Origin: Prevotellaceae bacterium
GTDB lineage: Bacteria > Bacteroidota > Bacteroidia > Bacteroidales > Bacteroidaceae
Direction of reading: 5' to 3'
Length of the DNA: 10,147 nucleotides
Assembly (NCBI GenBank): GCA_021204715.1
Contig: JAJPYW010000121.1
Location: 1 to 10,147 of the forward strand
In this document: piece after piece, positions 1-6,757 of the stretch
How positions within the stretch are numbered: position 1 is the stretch's first letter
How the letters are laid out: every line of letters starts with the position of its first letter
The notes under the pieces: model-generated
What the model saw: only the letters and a program-made list of their open reading frames with translations
Databases searched by the model: none
What the model was told of the DNA's origin: nothing
Position numbers and translations under genes: made by a program

Positions 1-416
1 CAGATGTTCTTTGTCTTGTCCGACAGAATTACCCTTACCAATGAAGTCTTGCCCACAAACGTTGAATCGTCCACCTGCTTGCAGAAGGCGTAGGGCGGGA
101 TGCAGTTGGCGTGGTATATGGTGAAGCGGTCTGCCATTGGGCCGCCCTTGCCCACGTAGGAACTGATGGAGGCGGTCGATATGTCAAGCACCCTGAGGTT
201 TTTGAAACTGTCGCGCAAGCATTGGAAGTCAACCGCGTTCAGTTTCCCTTGCAAGTAGAGGGTGGTCACCCGGTCGGCCTCGTCCCGTGTCAGCATTTCC
301 GAGAGCGTGCCCGGACGGGGGACATACACCTTACGGGTTGTCCTTTTGCGTGCAGGTTGTTGAGCCCATACGCAGCAGCACACCGTCAGTCCCAAGACTA
401 CAAACAAGAGTTTCAT
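1..416 (-). CDS. BspA-like leucine-rich-repeat surface protein, 5' part only
   Basis: The reading frame opens with ATG at 416 and stays open for 138 codons until it leaves the window at base 1, so the C-terminal part is missing. Residues 1-19 (MKLLFVVLGLTVCCCVWAQ) look like a Sec signal peptide with probable cleavage after the VWA. After a short basic stretch come LRR-type phrases: LTRDEADRVTTLYLQGKLNAV, then NLRVLDISTASI around residues 80-92, and the IPPYAFC plus SLVRVILSDKTKNI pattern near the end. The last is the BspA/LRR_5 style in which an 'xIPxxAF' turn precedes the next strand. Such proteins are secreted or surface attached in Bacteroidales and bind host or matrix molecules, or have no known ligand; the role here is not visible. 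The start is fixed by the signal peptide. The upstream leader is long and repetitive, with a promoter box at 623-630. Confidence 0.82.
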   Translation of the reverse strand, partial: MKLLFVVLGLTVCCCVWAQQPARKRTTRKVYVPRPGTLSEMLTRDEADRVTTLYLQGKLNAVDFQCLRDSFKNLRVLDISTASISSYVGKGGPMADRFTIYHANCIPPYAFCKQVDDSTFVGKTSLVRVILSDKTKNI

Positions 417-460
417 CTGCATAACCGTCGAGTTTCATCCGGCGTTCTCCGTTACCGTAC

Positions 461-604
461 CGCTTGCAGCGTTTGCGCAGCTTGAGGAAGTTGCATCGCT
501 TGCAGCGTTTGCGCCGCTTATAGCTTCGCATCATTTGAAGTACCTGTACCACTTGGGCTTTATCCCTGCTTGAGGCACCTGTAGCTTGCGTCAACTTGCA
601 GCTT
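461..604. repeat. Degenerate short repeats in the leader of the LRR gene
   Basis: Two 23-base copies at 461-483 and 497-519 differ at one base (A at 479, C at 515); both begin CGCTTGCAGCGTTTGCGC and both repeat units end in GCAT, giving a period of 35-36 bases. Further related pieces follow: GCTTGAGG at 480-487 and again at 568-575, TTGAAGTACCTGTACC at 535-550 against TTGAGGCACCTGTAGC at 570-585 (13 of 16 bases agree, 35 bases apart), and ACTTGCAGCTT at 594-604. The stretch lies between the presumed promoter (623-630) and the ATG at 416, so it would be transcribed as about 200 bases of untranslated leader. Function unknown; similar 'GCTTGCA' runs between genes are, to my knowledge, common in Bacteroidales genomes. 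Confidence 0.7.
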
Positions 605-622
605 CACCGGATAATGTTCTCG

Positions 623-630
623 CAAAAGTA
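623..630 (-). promoter_or_regulatory. Bacteroidetes -7 promoter box for the LRR gene
   Basis: On the minus strand the sequence reads TACTTTTG, a perfect match to the Bacteroidetes TAnnTTTG box. No clear TTG was seen at the -33 position. Transcription would start near 616, giving a leader of about 200 bases before the ATG at 416. The box is one arm of a 10-base inverted repeat with the box at 674-681. Confidence 0.55.
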
Positions 631-673
631 CACCTTTTCAAACGAACCCTGGCTACATTTTAAGAATTATAGG

Positions 674-681
674 TACTTTTG
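674..681 (+). promoter_or_regulatory. Bacteroidetes -7 promoter box for the CPBP protease gene
   Basis: TACTTTTG on the plus strand matches TAnnTTTG and lies 33 bases before the ATG at 715, which would give a leader of about 25-30 bases. The upstream part is AT-rich but has no clear -33 TTG. It stands back to back with the minus-strand box at 623-630. Confidence 0.6.
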
Positions 682-714
682 CCCAACGATTAACATTCAT
701 CCAAGCTACCTTCC

Positions 715-1581
715 ATGAAGACCTTCCTCAATCTGTCTTTTAGGATTCTCCTATACCTGCTGGCGATGCTGTTGCTTTCGGCTCTGCTTGCCCTGCCCTT
801 GGCACCGCTCTTCCGGCCGTTGCAAACCCTTGCATACGGTCCGCTCTTGACTTCCCTGCTGCAGCGGGCATGCATGCTCGTAGGGGCCCTGCTTCCTGCT
901 TGGCTGCTTTTAAAATACGACGGATGCCGGCCTTTCTCAGTCTTAGGCCTCTCCCTGCAAGGACGTGTCGGTGACTTTCTTGGCGGCGCTTTCACCGCCC
1001 TGCTGCTTTACCTTGCGGGCTTCACGGCGGTCTTGCTCACAGGTGTCGTCAAGGTGACGGCCGTCCATGCCGATGCCGTCTCTCTTTGCCTCTCCTTGCT
1101 TTTGATGTCGCTCGTGGCCATTGCCGAAGAGGTGGCTGTGCGCGGCTACCTATTAGGCCGCCTGCTCCATGCCGGCGTGCCCCGCTACACCGCCCTCTGC
1201 ATTAGCGCCGCCCTTTTCGCCTTGATGCACCTCATGAACCCCCACATCGGCTTGCTGCCCCTGCTGAACATCTTCTTGGCCGGTTGTCTGCTTGGTGTGG
1301 CCTACACATACACCCGCAACCTGTGGTTCGCCATCGGCCTGCACCTTTTCTGGAACTGGCTCCAAGGCCCTGTCTTGGGCTTTGAAGTGAGCGGTGCGGA
1401 TTTCGGCACCACCCTCTTCACCTTGCAGCCCATGAAGGGCGACCTGCTTACCGGCGGTTTCTTCGGCTTTGAAGGCTCCCTTATCTGCACGGTGGCGACA
1501 CTCCTTGCCATCGTGTCGGTAGACCTTTACCTGCGGCAAAAGAGAAACGTGAACGGCGTCCCACCTGTCATGCAAGCATGA
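715..1581 (+). CDS. CPBP family intramembrane glutamic endopeptidase (CAAX protease/Abi type)
   Basis: This 288-residue, strongly hydrophobic protein has about eight membrane-spanning stretches and carries the CPBP signature in order: EE at 138-139 followed by R143 (EEVAVRG), FALMH at 168-172 with the His in the second motif, and H210 with N214 (GLHLFWN) in the third. These Glu and His residues form the catalytic site in Rce1-like CAAX proteases, so the protein is probably an active membrane protease. Bacterial members do varied jobs, including bacteriocin self-immunity and processing of membrane proteins; nothing nearby (no bacteriocin precursor or prenylation gene) tells which applies. The ATG at 715 fits both the hydrophobic N-terminus and the promoter at 674-681. 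The gene is monocistronic and converges on the MFS gene with a gap of 46 bases. Confidence 0.88.
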   Translation: MKTFLNLSFRILLYLLAMLLLSALLALPLAPLFRPLQTLAYGPLLTSLLQRACMLVGALLPAWLLLKYDGCRPFSVLGLSLQGRVGDFLGGAFTALLLYLAGFTAVLLTGVVKVTAVHADAVSLCLSLLLMSLVAIAEEVAVRGYLLGRLLHAGVPRYTALCISAALFALMHLMNPHIGLLPLLNIFLAGCLLGVAYTYTRNLWFAIGLHLFWNWLQGPVLGFEVSGADFGTTLFTLQPMKGDLLTGGFFGFEGSLICTVATLLAIVSVDLYLRQKRNVNGVPPVMQA

Positions 1582-1602
1582 TTCTTTCTACCTACGACAG
1601 GT
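1568..1602 (+). terminator. Weak hairpins at the end of the CPBP gene, possible terminator
   Basis: TCATGC at 1568-1573 and GCATGA at 1576-1581 form a perfect 6-base inverted repeat around AA, overlapping the stop codon and followed by TTCTTTCT. A second small stem, ACCT (1590-1593) with AGGT (1599-1602), is followed by TTTCCCCC. Either could end transcription between the two convergent genes, but both are short, so this is a weak call. Confidence 0.3.
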
Positions 1603-1627
1603 TTTCCCCCATAGCTGTAACATCCTT

Positions 1628-2785
1628 TTATCTCCGTTCCAATCTTCTTGAAACGGCCCAAAGCAATGCGCCGGCAACTACCGTGAGCAAAATGAGGGCC
1701 ACCAACGGATGCACCATGTCTCCCATGCCGGTGAGCGGTGCCACTACGCCCCCTAATATATAAGGTGTAGCCCCCAACAAGGCCGACGCCACCCCTTTGT
1801 GCTCGTGTACGACATTCACCGCCAAGGTCATGGTTACCGGAGTAAGTATTCCCACGCAAAAGAGCAAACAGAAGACCGGTACTTCGAAAAGCAAGAAAGG
1901 CCACCCTGCCAAGAGTGCGGTGGACATGAGTACACCCGCCGCAAGCAGTCCAAACGTACCCACGGCCATGGCCCGGTGCAAGTCCGTGGAGCGCATCACC
2001 ACCGCGCTGCCTAATACCAATCCTAATGCATTGCAGGCAAAGCAGCCACTGTACTGCAACGGCGTAAGTGAAAAGTGTTGTTGGAATATGAAAGGAGAGG
2101 CCGATACGTAGGCCATTAACGCCGCCCCTGCAAATCCCTGCAGCAAGTTGGCTGTCATGTAACGCGCGTTGCGCAACACGGGCAGGTATGAAGCAAACGA
2201 TTTCCACACCGGCATTGTCAACCTTTGTTCTTTACGCAACGACTCCTGCAGATGTAGGCACATCCACGTCAACAGCACGCCCCAGATGCCCAATACCGCA
2301 AACGTCCCCTGCCACGAAGTAAGGCTGAAAGCCAGCCCGCCCAGCAACGGCGCCGCGATGGGAGCCGCTCCCTGCACAGCGGCCAGCAATGCGAAACAGC
2401 GCGCCAGCTCGGCTGCCGTGAACTTGTCGGCCAATATCGCTTTGGAGATGACCAACCCGCCAGCACCCGTCAACCCTTGCAGCAACCTGAAGAAAATGAA
2501 CGGCCGGATGTCATTGGAGAGCATGCATCCCGCGGTAGAAAGCACAAAGAGCACCAAGCAGGCAATGAGCGGCCACTTGCGTCCGAACTTGTCTGAAACA
2601 GGTCCCACAAACAGCTGCCCTGCCGCCAATCCCCACATGCCCGCCGTCAAGCTGGTCTGTATCACCGAGGGTGACGCGGCGAAATACAGCGTCATACGCG
2701 GCAAGCAAGCCAAATAGAAATCGGTAACAAACGGTCCGAACGCCGTCAAGTTACCCAATATCAGCAGTAATGTGCGCTTCCTCAT
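1628..2785 (-). CDS. Bcr/CflA-type multidrug efflux MFS transporter
   Basis: This is a 385-residue major facilitator protein with about 12 predicted membrane segments, the usual size. Visible MFS motifs, numbered from the chosen start, are D22 in the first helix (VTDFYLACLP, as in Bcr/CflA), motif A GPVSDKFGRK at 61-70, the motif-B-like RLLQGLTGAGG from R100 and an APIAAPLLGG segment at 141-150 matching the Bcr-type motif C region. These fit a proton-driven exporter in the inner membrane of drugs or small molecules; the substrate cannot be told. The frame can be extended to a TTG at 2800, but the ATG at 2785 is preferred: it is preceded by a purine-rich AAGAAAGAAAAG and the protein then begins MRKRTLLLILGNL, a normal first helix. 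The gene has its own promoter at 2821-2828 and converges on the CPBP gene. Confidence 0.88.
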   Translation of the reverse strand: MRKRTLLLILGNLTAFGPFVTDFYLACLPRMTLYFAASPSVIQTSLTAGMWGLAAGQLFVGPVSDKFGRKWPLIACLVLFVLSTAGCMLSNDIRPFIFFRLLQGLTGAGGLVISKAILADKFTAAELARCFALLAAVQGAAPIAAPLLGGLAFSLTSWQGTFAVLGIWGVLLTWMCLHLQESLRKEQRLTMPVWKSFASYLPVLRNARYMTANLLQGFAGAALMAYVSASPFIFQQHFSLTPLQYSGCFACNALGLVLGSAVVMRSTDLHRAMAVGTFGLLAAGVLMSTALLAGWPFLLFEVPVFCLLFCVGILTPVTMTLAVNVVHEHKGVASALLGATPYILGGVVAPLTGMGDMVHPLVALILLTVVAGALLWAVSRRLERR

Positions 2786-2820
2786 CTTTTCTTTCTTCAA
2801 TGCGGTGTTTTAAGAGCCCG

Positions 2821-2828
2821 CAAAAGTA
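2821..2828 (-). promoter_or_regulatory. Bacteroidetes -7 promoter box for the MFS gene
   Basis: The minus strand reads TACTTTTGC, matching TAnnTTTG and identical over nine bases to the boxes at 623-630 and 674-681. It lies about 36 bases before the ATG at 2785, giving a leader of roughly 28 bases. No good -33 TTG is seen. Confidence 0.55.
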
Positions 2829-3170
2829 GGGAGAATCTTCTGGATACAGCGTGGAAAAGCACGAAATAAAGCGGTGAATGTCGATAATGAACAATGGCGT
2901 TCGGGTTTTGGACAAAATGAGACAGTGTACGCCGCCCGCGAGCTACATTCAACTTATTACCGTTAGTCCGTTCAGTGTGCATTGTGGTAAAATAAAAAAT
3001 ATTGATATGATACACTACATCACCCTATGGCTGTTGCCATGTTCCGCCAATCCTGCTCTTTTCATCCAACATCCTTCACCGTGAAGAGCGGCTTTCCCCA
3101 CACTCTCTTTCTTGGACTCTCACTGTACTTATATTCCAAGCAATTTGTCCGGAAGCAACCCGAAGCGGAT
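2829..3170. other. Spacer of about 340 bases without a convincing gene
   Basis: This lies between the stop of rseP and the promoter of the MFS gene. Short open frames exist on both strands (for example 2878-3084 plus and 2797-3015 minus), but they resemble nothing known to me and lack a promoter box or start context, so I do not call them. It is more AT-rich than the genes, with a run of A and T at about 2988-3005. A possible rseP terminator at 2990-3042 is described separately. A neighbouring-like element GGACAAAATGAGACAGTGT at 2911-2929 is of unknown origin. Confidence 0.5.
2990..3042 (-). terminator. Possible terminator after rseP
   Basis: Reading the minus strand there is a perfect 5-base stem ATGGC-AACA-GCCAT (3027-3040), then a weaker TGAT/ATCA stem near 3006-3022, followed by the T-rich stretch AATATTTTTTATTTT. 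This order fits an intrinsic terminator about 130 bases after the rseP stop, but the stems are short. Confidence 0.3.
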
Positions 3171-4547
3171 TCAGAACAGGAAGCGGATGATGTCGTTCAA
3201 GTTGGCCCAGATGAGCAAGGCGAAGAGCAGGGACATGCCCACGATTTGGGCGCGCTCCATGAACTTGTCGCCGGGCTTGCGGCGGGCCACTATCTCGTAG
3301 ATCAAGAAGAGCACGTGTCCTCCGTCCAAGGCGGGGATAGGCAGGATGTTCATCACGGCCAAGATGATGGAAAGGAAGGCCGTCATGTACCAGAACTGGT
3401 GCCAGTCCCAAGTGGCGGGGAAGATGCTGCCTATGGTGCCGAAGCCGCCGAGCTGCTTGGCCCCCTCTTTGGAGAAGACGTATTTCAACTGGTTCACGTA
3501 GCCTTTAAGCGTGTTCACGCCCAAGGTGACGCCTGCCGGGATAGAGGCGAAGAAACTGTAGCTCTTCTTCACTACAGGCAGCAGCCGCTCGGTCTCCATG
3601 ACAGGCAGCACGCCTATTTGGAAGAGGGAGTCGGTGGCGAGGCTTACGGTGTGGGTAGTGCCGTTCCTCATGTAGGTCAAGGCAATGAGGTGCGGGTTGG
3701 CAAAGGCGGTCGAATCGGCCGTTGCAGCAGTTGCCGCACTTGCCCCGGCCTCGCTTCGCCGCATCATCTCTTGCTTGAAGTCGAAGTAGGCGATGGCACG
3801 CCCGTCCAAATGGGTGATGCTGTCGCCCGGCTGCAAGCCGGCCAATGCCGCGGGGTGTCCGGGAAGCACGCTGTCTATTACAAATGGGAAGCGGAAGGTG
3901 GCGAAGCGCACGCTGTCGGCAAGCAGCCGGTCCATCATTCTTTCGGGGATGTAGACGGAGGCTTCACGGCCACGGCGCAGCACGGTGACTTGGCGCGCGT
4001 CGACAATGCTCGTCAACAGGTCGGTGCCCATACGCTCGAAAGGCACGCCATCGGCCGACAGCAACACGTCGCCGTCTTGGAAGCCCGCCGCCTTGGCCGT
4101 TTCGTTGAAGTCCATGCCTAAAGGCACTTGCCGCACGGGCACGTACTCGTCGCCCCAAGCGAAGAGAATCATGGAGTAGATGAACAGTGCCAAAAGGAAG
4201 TTGAAAAGCACGCCGCCTATCATGATGAAGAGGCGTTGCCAAGCGGGTTTAGAGCGGAACTCCCAAGGCTTCTCGGGCTGTTTCATCTGCTCGGTATCCA
4301 TCGACTCGTCGATCATGCCGGCTATCTTCACATATCCGCCCAAGGGCAACCACCCTATGCCATACTGCGTCTCGCTGTTTTTCGGCTTGAACTTGAACAG
4401 CGTGAACCAAGGGTCGAAGAAGAGGCAGAACTTCTCCACCCGCACCTTGAAGAGGCGGGCGAAGAGGAAGTGTCCTCCCTCGTGGATGATAACGAGCAAG
4501 GAGATGCTCATGATGAGTTGCAGGGCGCGTATCAGAAATGTTTCCAT
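3171..4547 (-). CDS. rseP: RIP metalloprotease RseP (site-2 protease)
   Basis: This 458-residue zinc protease works inside the inner membrane and cuts transmembrane helices of substrates such as anti-sigma factors, usually after a first cut elsewhere. The zinc motif HEGGH is at residues 22-26 in the first membrane helix, GYVKIAGMIDES at 71-82 is the conserved segment after it, and the second active-site motif NILPIPALDGG at 400-410 contains the Asp ligand (D408). Two PDZ-like stretches lie between, the first around 135-205, the second around 222-310 (VLPGHPAALAGLQPGDSI). Length is normal for Bacteroidetes. An Ala/Thr/Ser-rich stretch at about 266-284 in the second PDZ looks like a loop insertion. 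It is the last gene of the minus-strand block, about 145 bases after dxr, an adjacency I know from this order. No anti-sigma gene lies nearby, so its substrate is unknown. Confidence 0.95.
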   Translation of the reverse strand: METFLIRALQLIMSISLLVIIHEGGHFLFARLFKVRVEKFCLFFDPWFTLFKFKPKNSETQYGIGWLPLGGYVKIAGMIDESMDTEQMKQPEKPWEFRSKPAWQRLFIMIGGVLFNFLLALFIYSMILFAWGDEYVPVRQVPLGMDFNETAKAAGFQDGDVLLSADGVPFERMGTDLLTSIVDARQVTVLRRGREASVYIPERMMDRLLADSVRFATFRFPFVIDSVLPGHPAALAGLQPGDSITHLDGRAIAYFDFKQEMMRRSEAGASAATAATADSTAFANPHLIALTYMRNGTTHTVSLATDSLFQIGVLPVMETERLLPVVKKSYSFFASIPAGVTLGVNTLKGYVNQLKYVFSKEGAKQLGGFGTIGSIFPATWDWHQFWYMTAFLSIILAVMNILPIPALDGGHVLFLIYEIVARRKPGDKFMERAQIVGMSLLFALLIWANLNDIIRFLF

Positions 4548-4569
4548 CTATTTATCTTTCCTTATTATA

Positions 4570-4660
4570 TTATCGGTTGATGTATGATCCTTATCGGTTG
4601 CCGTCTCTCTGTTTTAGCGTTTCAATATAATCTTTAAAGCGTGTCGATATAATCTCTATC
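4570..4660. repeat. Two pairs of imperfect tandem repeats between dxr and rseP
   Basis: TTATCGGTTG occurs at 4570-4579 and 4591-4600, a 21-base period. Beside it a 22-base unit is duplicated in tandem at 4617-4638 and 4639-4660; 16 of 22 positions agree, with the shared core ATATAATCT at 4625-4633 and 4647-4655 and a shared GCGT at the start of each unit. The spacer is much more AT-rich than the flanking genes. It may be an mRNA processing or regulatory segment between the two genes, or simply decayed duplicated DNA. Confidence 0.6.
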
Positions 4661-4674
4661 ACTTGCTTTTCCAT
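4591..4674 (-). CDS. Possible small protein of 27 residues between dxr and rseP
   Basis: An ATG at 4674 opens a frame of 27 codons that ends with TAA at 4591-4593. It begins MEKQVIEIIS and ends KQRDGNR; the middle would form an amphipathic helix with alternating Ile/Phe/Tyr and Lys/Glu/Asp. The ATG is 18 bases after the dxr stop and preceded by GGAAAAGGCTTAAGGC, and the stop is 43 bases before the rseP start, so position and strand fit an operon member. Against it, the frame is short and runs across a 22-base tandem repeat whose two copies are read in different frames, which suggests the frame may be chance. I recognise no family. Conservation of the peptide in relatives would settle it. Confidence 0.3.
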   Translation of the reverse strand: MEKQVIEIISTRFKDYIETLKQRDGNR

Positions 4675-4692
4675 GCCTTAAGCCTTTTCCTT

Positions 4693-5853
4693 TCATGCAT
4701 GCCGTCCAAGCAGCCCGCAGGCCACGCGCCGTGTCTCGGCGTCGGTCTCCACATAATCCTCGTAAGCAGGCTTGGCCACGAAGCCCACGCGTGCCATGCA
4801 CCCGGCTATCACGTCGCTCATGCCGAGGAACGACAATTCATCGCGCAGGAAGGCGGCCACGGCCACTTCGTTGGCGGCGTTCACGATGCAGGGCATGTTG
4901 CCGCCCCGGTGCAGCGCCTCGTAAGCGAGGGCGAGGTTGCGGAAACGGCGCGTGTCGGGCTGCTCGAAAGTGAGCTGCGTGCACTGCCGGAAGTCCAACC
5001 GGGGAAAAGAGGCGCGCACGCGGGCAGGGTAGGAGAAGGCGTACTGAATGGGCAGCCGCATGTCGGGCATGCCAAGTTGCGCTTTGACGGCGCCGTCTTC
5101 AAACTGCACCATCGAGTGGATGACCGATTGCGGGTGCACCACCACCTCTATCTGGTCGGGGCGCACGCCGAAAAGCCATTTGGCCTCGATAATCTCGAAT
5201 CCCTTGTTCATCATGCTGGCCGAGTCGACGGTCACTTTGGCGCCCATCGCCCAGTTGGGATGCTTCAACGCTTGCGCCTTGGTGACGGTGGCGAGTTGTT
5301 CCAAAGAACAGGTGCGGAAGGGCCCGCCCGAAGCGGTGAGTATCACCTTCTCTATGGGGTTGCCCTGCTCGCCGGCCAAGCACTGGAAGATGGCCGAGTG
5401 CTCTGAATCCACCGGCAGGATGGGCGTGCGGTTGACGCGCGCCAGCTCGCCTACCAGCTCGCCGGCCACCACGAGCGTCTCCTTGTTGGCCAAGGCGATG
5501 GTCTTGCGGGCGCGGATGGCGTTCATCGTGGGTTTCAGTCCGGCATAGCCCACCATGGCCGCAAGCACCATGTCGATAGCGGGCGCGGCCACCAATTGGC
5601 AGAGCGTCTCCATGCCGGCATATACCTTGACAGGCACGTCCTGCAAGGCCGCTTTCAACGCCGTGTATTTCGACTCGTCGGTAATGACCACCGCTTCGGG
5701 CAAGAACCGGCGGGCTTGCGCGGCTAACTTCTCCACGTTGTGGTGGGCGGTGAGCAGCGCGGCTTCATACAGGTCGGGATGCTCGCCGATGACTTGCAGC
5801 GCCTGCGTCCCTATGGAACCGGTAGAACCCAATATGGCGATTTGTTTCTTCAT
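4693..5853 (-). CDS. dxr: 1-deoxy-D-xylulose 5-phosphate reductoisomerase
   Basis: Dxr (IspC) turns 1-deoxy-D-xylulose 5-phosphate into 2-C-methyl-D-erythritol 4-phosphate with NADPH and a divalent metal, the committed step of the MEP isoprenoid pathway, in the cytoplasm. The 386 residues match the family length. Seen in order: the nucleotide-binding GSTGSIG at 9-15, ANKETLV at 122-128, the metal site PVDSEHSA at 147-154 (D149, E151), TASGGPFR at 173-180, HPNWAMG from H198, SMMNKGFE at 213-220 (N216, K217, metal ligand E220), and HPQSVIHSMV from 240. All expected catalytic residues are present. It is the target of fosmidomycin. It starts 40 bases after the M23 gene stop and is followed by rseP, so it is probably co-transcribed with both. 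Confidence 0.97.
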   Translation of the reverse strand: MKKQIAILGSTGSIGTQALQVIGEHPDLYEAALLTAHHNVEKLAAQARRFLPEAVVITDESKYTALKAALQDVPVKVYAGMETLCQLVAAPAIDMVLAAMVGYAGLKPTMNAIRARKTIALANKETLVVAGELVGELARVNRTPILPVDSEHSAIFQCLAGEQGNPIEKVILTASGGPFRTCSLEQLATVTKAQALKHPNWAMGAKVTVDSASMMNKGFEIIEAKWLFGVRPDQIEVVVHPQSVIHSMVQFEDGAVKAQLGMPDMRLPIQYAFSYPARVRASFPRLDFRQCTQLTFEQPDTRRFRNLALAYEALHRGGNMPCIVNAANEVAVAAFLRDELSFLGMSDVIAGCMARVGFVAKPAYEDYVETDAETRRVACGLLGRHA

Positions 5854-5893
5854 CTTCTATGCTTTATCATGTCAGTCCTTGGCCTGCGCGCGT

Positions 5894-6754
5894 TTAAAAG
5901 ACCACATACAATTCGGGATTCACCGCGCGCCCTTTGTGCCACAGCTCGAAGTGCAGGTGCGGTCCGGTGCTCAGCTGCCCCGTGTTGCCCACCAAGGCGA
6001 TGGCGTCGCCCCCTTTCACGCTCTCCCCCTCCCGTTTCAAGAGCGAGCCGCAATGCTTGTACACCGATATGAAATCTTGGCTGTGCTGAATCTGGATAAT
6101 GTAGCCCGTCTCGGCGGTGTAGGCACTCAACACCACGGTACCGTCGAGTGTGGCAAGTACGCTCTCGCCCAAGCCCGCGGCGATATCCGTGCCGTAGTGC
6201 CGCCGCTCGGCGTTGAAAGGCGCGGACACCATGCCCCGTGTGGGGCGGTAGAAGATGAGCCCTTCTCCTTCCGAACGGGCGGCCAACGTGGTGAGGTTGA
6301 ACCTTTCATTCTCTTCGTACTGCTTGCGGAAAGCCGTCTCGCGCTCGGTGCGTTCCATCAAGGAATCCTCACGGATGACGGTCAGCGAGTCGATGGACTG
6401 CACGGTGTCCGTCTTGATGTCTCCCCGGAAGATGTCCTGTATGTTCATGATGTAGAGATTCTGCCGTTCAAGCTGCTGCTGCAGCGAGTCCACCCTGAGG
6501 GCGTTCTCCACCACTTGGGTGCGCAGCTCGCTGTTCATGTAGCCGGGCAGGTAGTTGCGCAAGGGGGTGAAGGCCACTATCAGCGAAGCCACCAAGAAGA
6601 GGGCGATGCAGAAGAAGAGCAGCACCGAAAAGCCGTTCAGCTTGGACACGTGCAGGGTGAGTATATCTTCCAACGTGTTCTCGTTGGTGAGCGTCAACCG
6701 GTACTTGAACTTGATGTTGCTCCAGAATGCTTTCCGCTTCTTTTTCTTTGCCAT
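5894..6754 (-). CDS. Membrane-anchored M23 family metallopeptidase
   Basis: This 286-residue protein has a very basic N-terminus (MAKKKKRKAF), one membrane helix at about 42-63, a coiled-coil-like, Leu- and Gln-rich segment at about 80-150, and a C-terminal LytM/M23 domain from about 170. The zinc and catalytic residues are present: H186 and D190 in HYGTD, H234 in VYKHC, and H266/H268 in GPHLHFEL. It is therefore probably an active peptidoglycan endopeptidase facing the periplasm, although the coiled coil also fits an EnvC-like regulator of amidases; active residues favour direct cleavage. The ATG at 6754 is 3 bases after the rimM stop, with GAGGAGG inside the end of rimM as a possible ribosome site. 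It lies between rimM and dxr, an order I know from other Bacteroidales. Confidence 0.9.
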   Translation of the reverse strand: MAKKKKRKAFWSNIKFKYRLTLTNENTLEDILTLHVSKLNGFSVLLFFCIALFLVASLIVAFTPLRNYLPGYMNSELRTQVVENALRVDSLQQQLERQNLYIMNIQDIFRGDIKTDTVQSIDSLTVIREDSLMERTERETAFRKQYEENERFNLTTLAARSEGEGLIFYRPTRGMVSAPFNAERRHYGTDIAAGLGESVLATLDGTVVLSAYTAETGYIIQIQHSQDFISVYKHCGSLLKREGESVKGGDAIALVGNTGQLSTGPHLHFELWHKGRAVNPELYVVF

Positions 6755-6757
6755 CTC

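Noticed and set aside
461..519. Two 23-base repeats separated by 13 bases, CRISPR-like at first sight
   Set aside because: Only two good copies, a very short spacing, no cas genes, and the repeats grade into other degenerate words.
331..594. Minus-strand frame of 87 codons upstream of and overlapping the LRR gene
   Set aside because: It reads through the repeats in another frame (KRRKRCKRC pattern) and overlaps the signal peptide region of the convincing LRR gene.
1568..1581. Palindrome TCATGCAAGCATGA as an operator
   Set aside because: It overlaps the stop codon of the CPBP gene between convergent genes, where a terminator is more likely than a regulator site.
2911..2929. GGACAAAATGAGACAGTGT as an insertion-sequence end
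   Set aside because: No matching inverted end, target duplication or transposase is visible, so it is kept only as an unexplained element.
2878..3084. Plus-strand frame of 68 codons and its minus-strand counterpart at 2797-3015
   Set aside because: No promoter box, no start context and no resemblance to a known protein; both probably chance.
3027..4121. Open frame of 364 codons on the plus strand
   Set aside because: Antisense to rseP over most of its length, with composition typical of a shadow frame and no recognisable domain.
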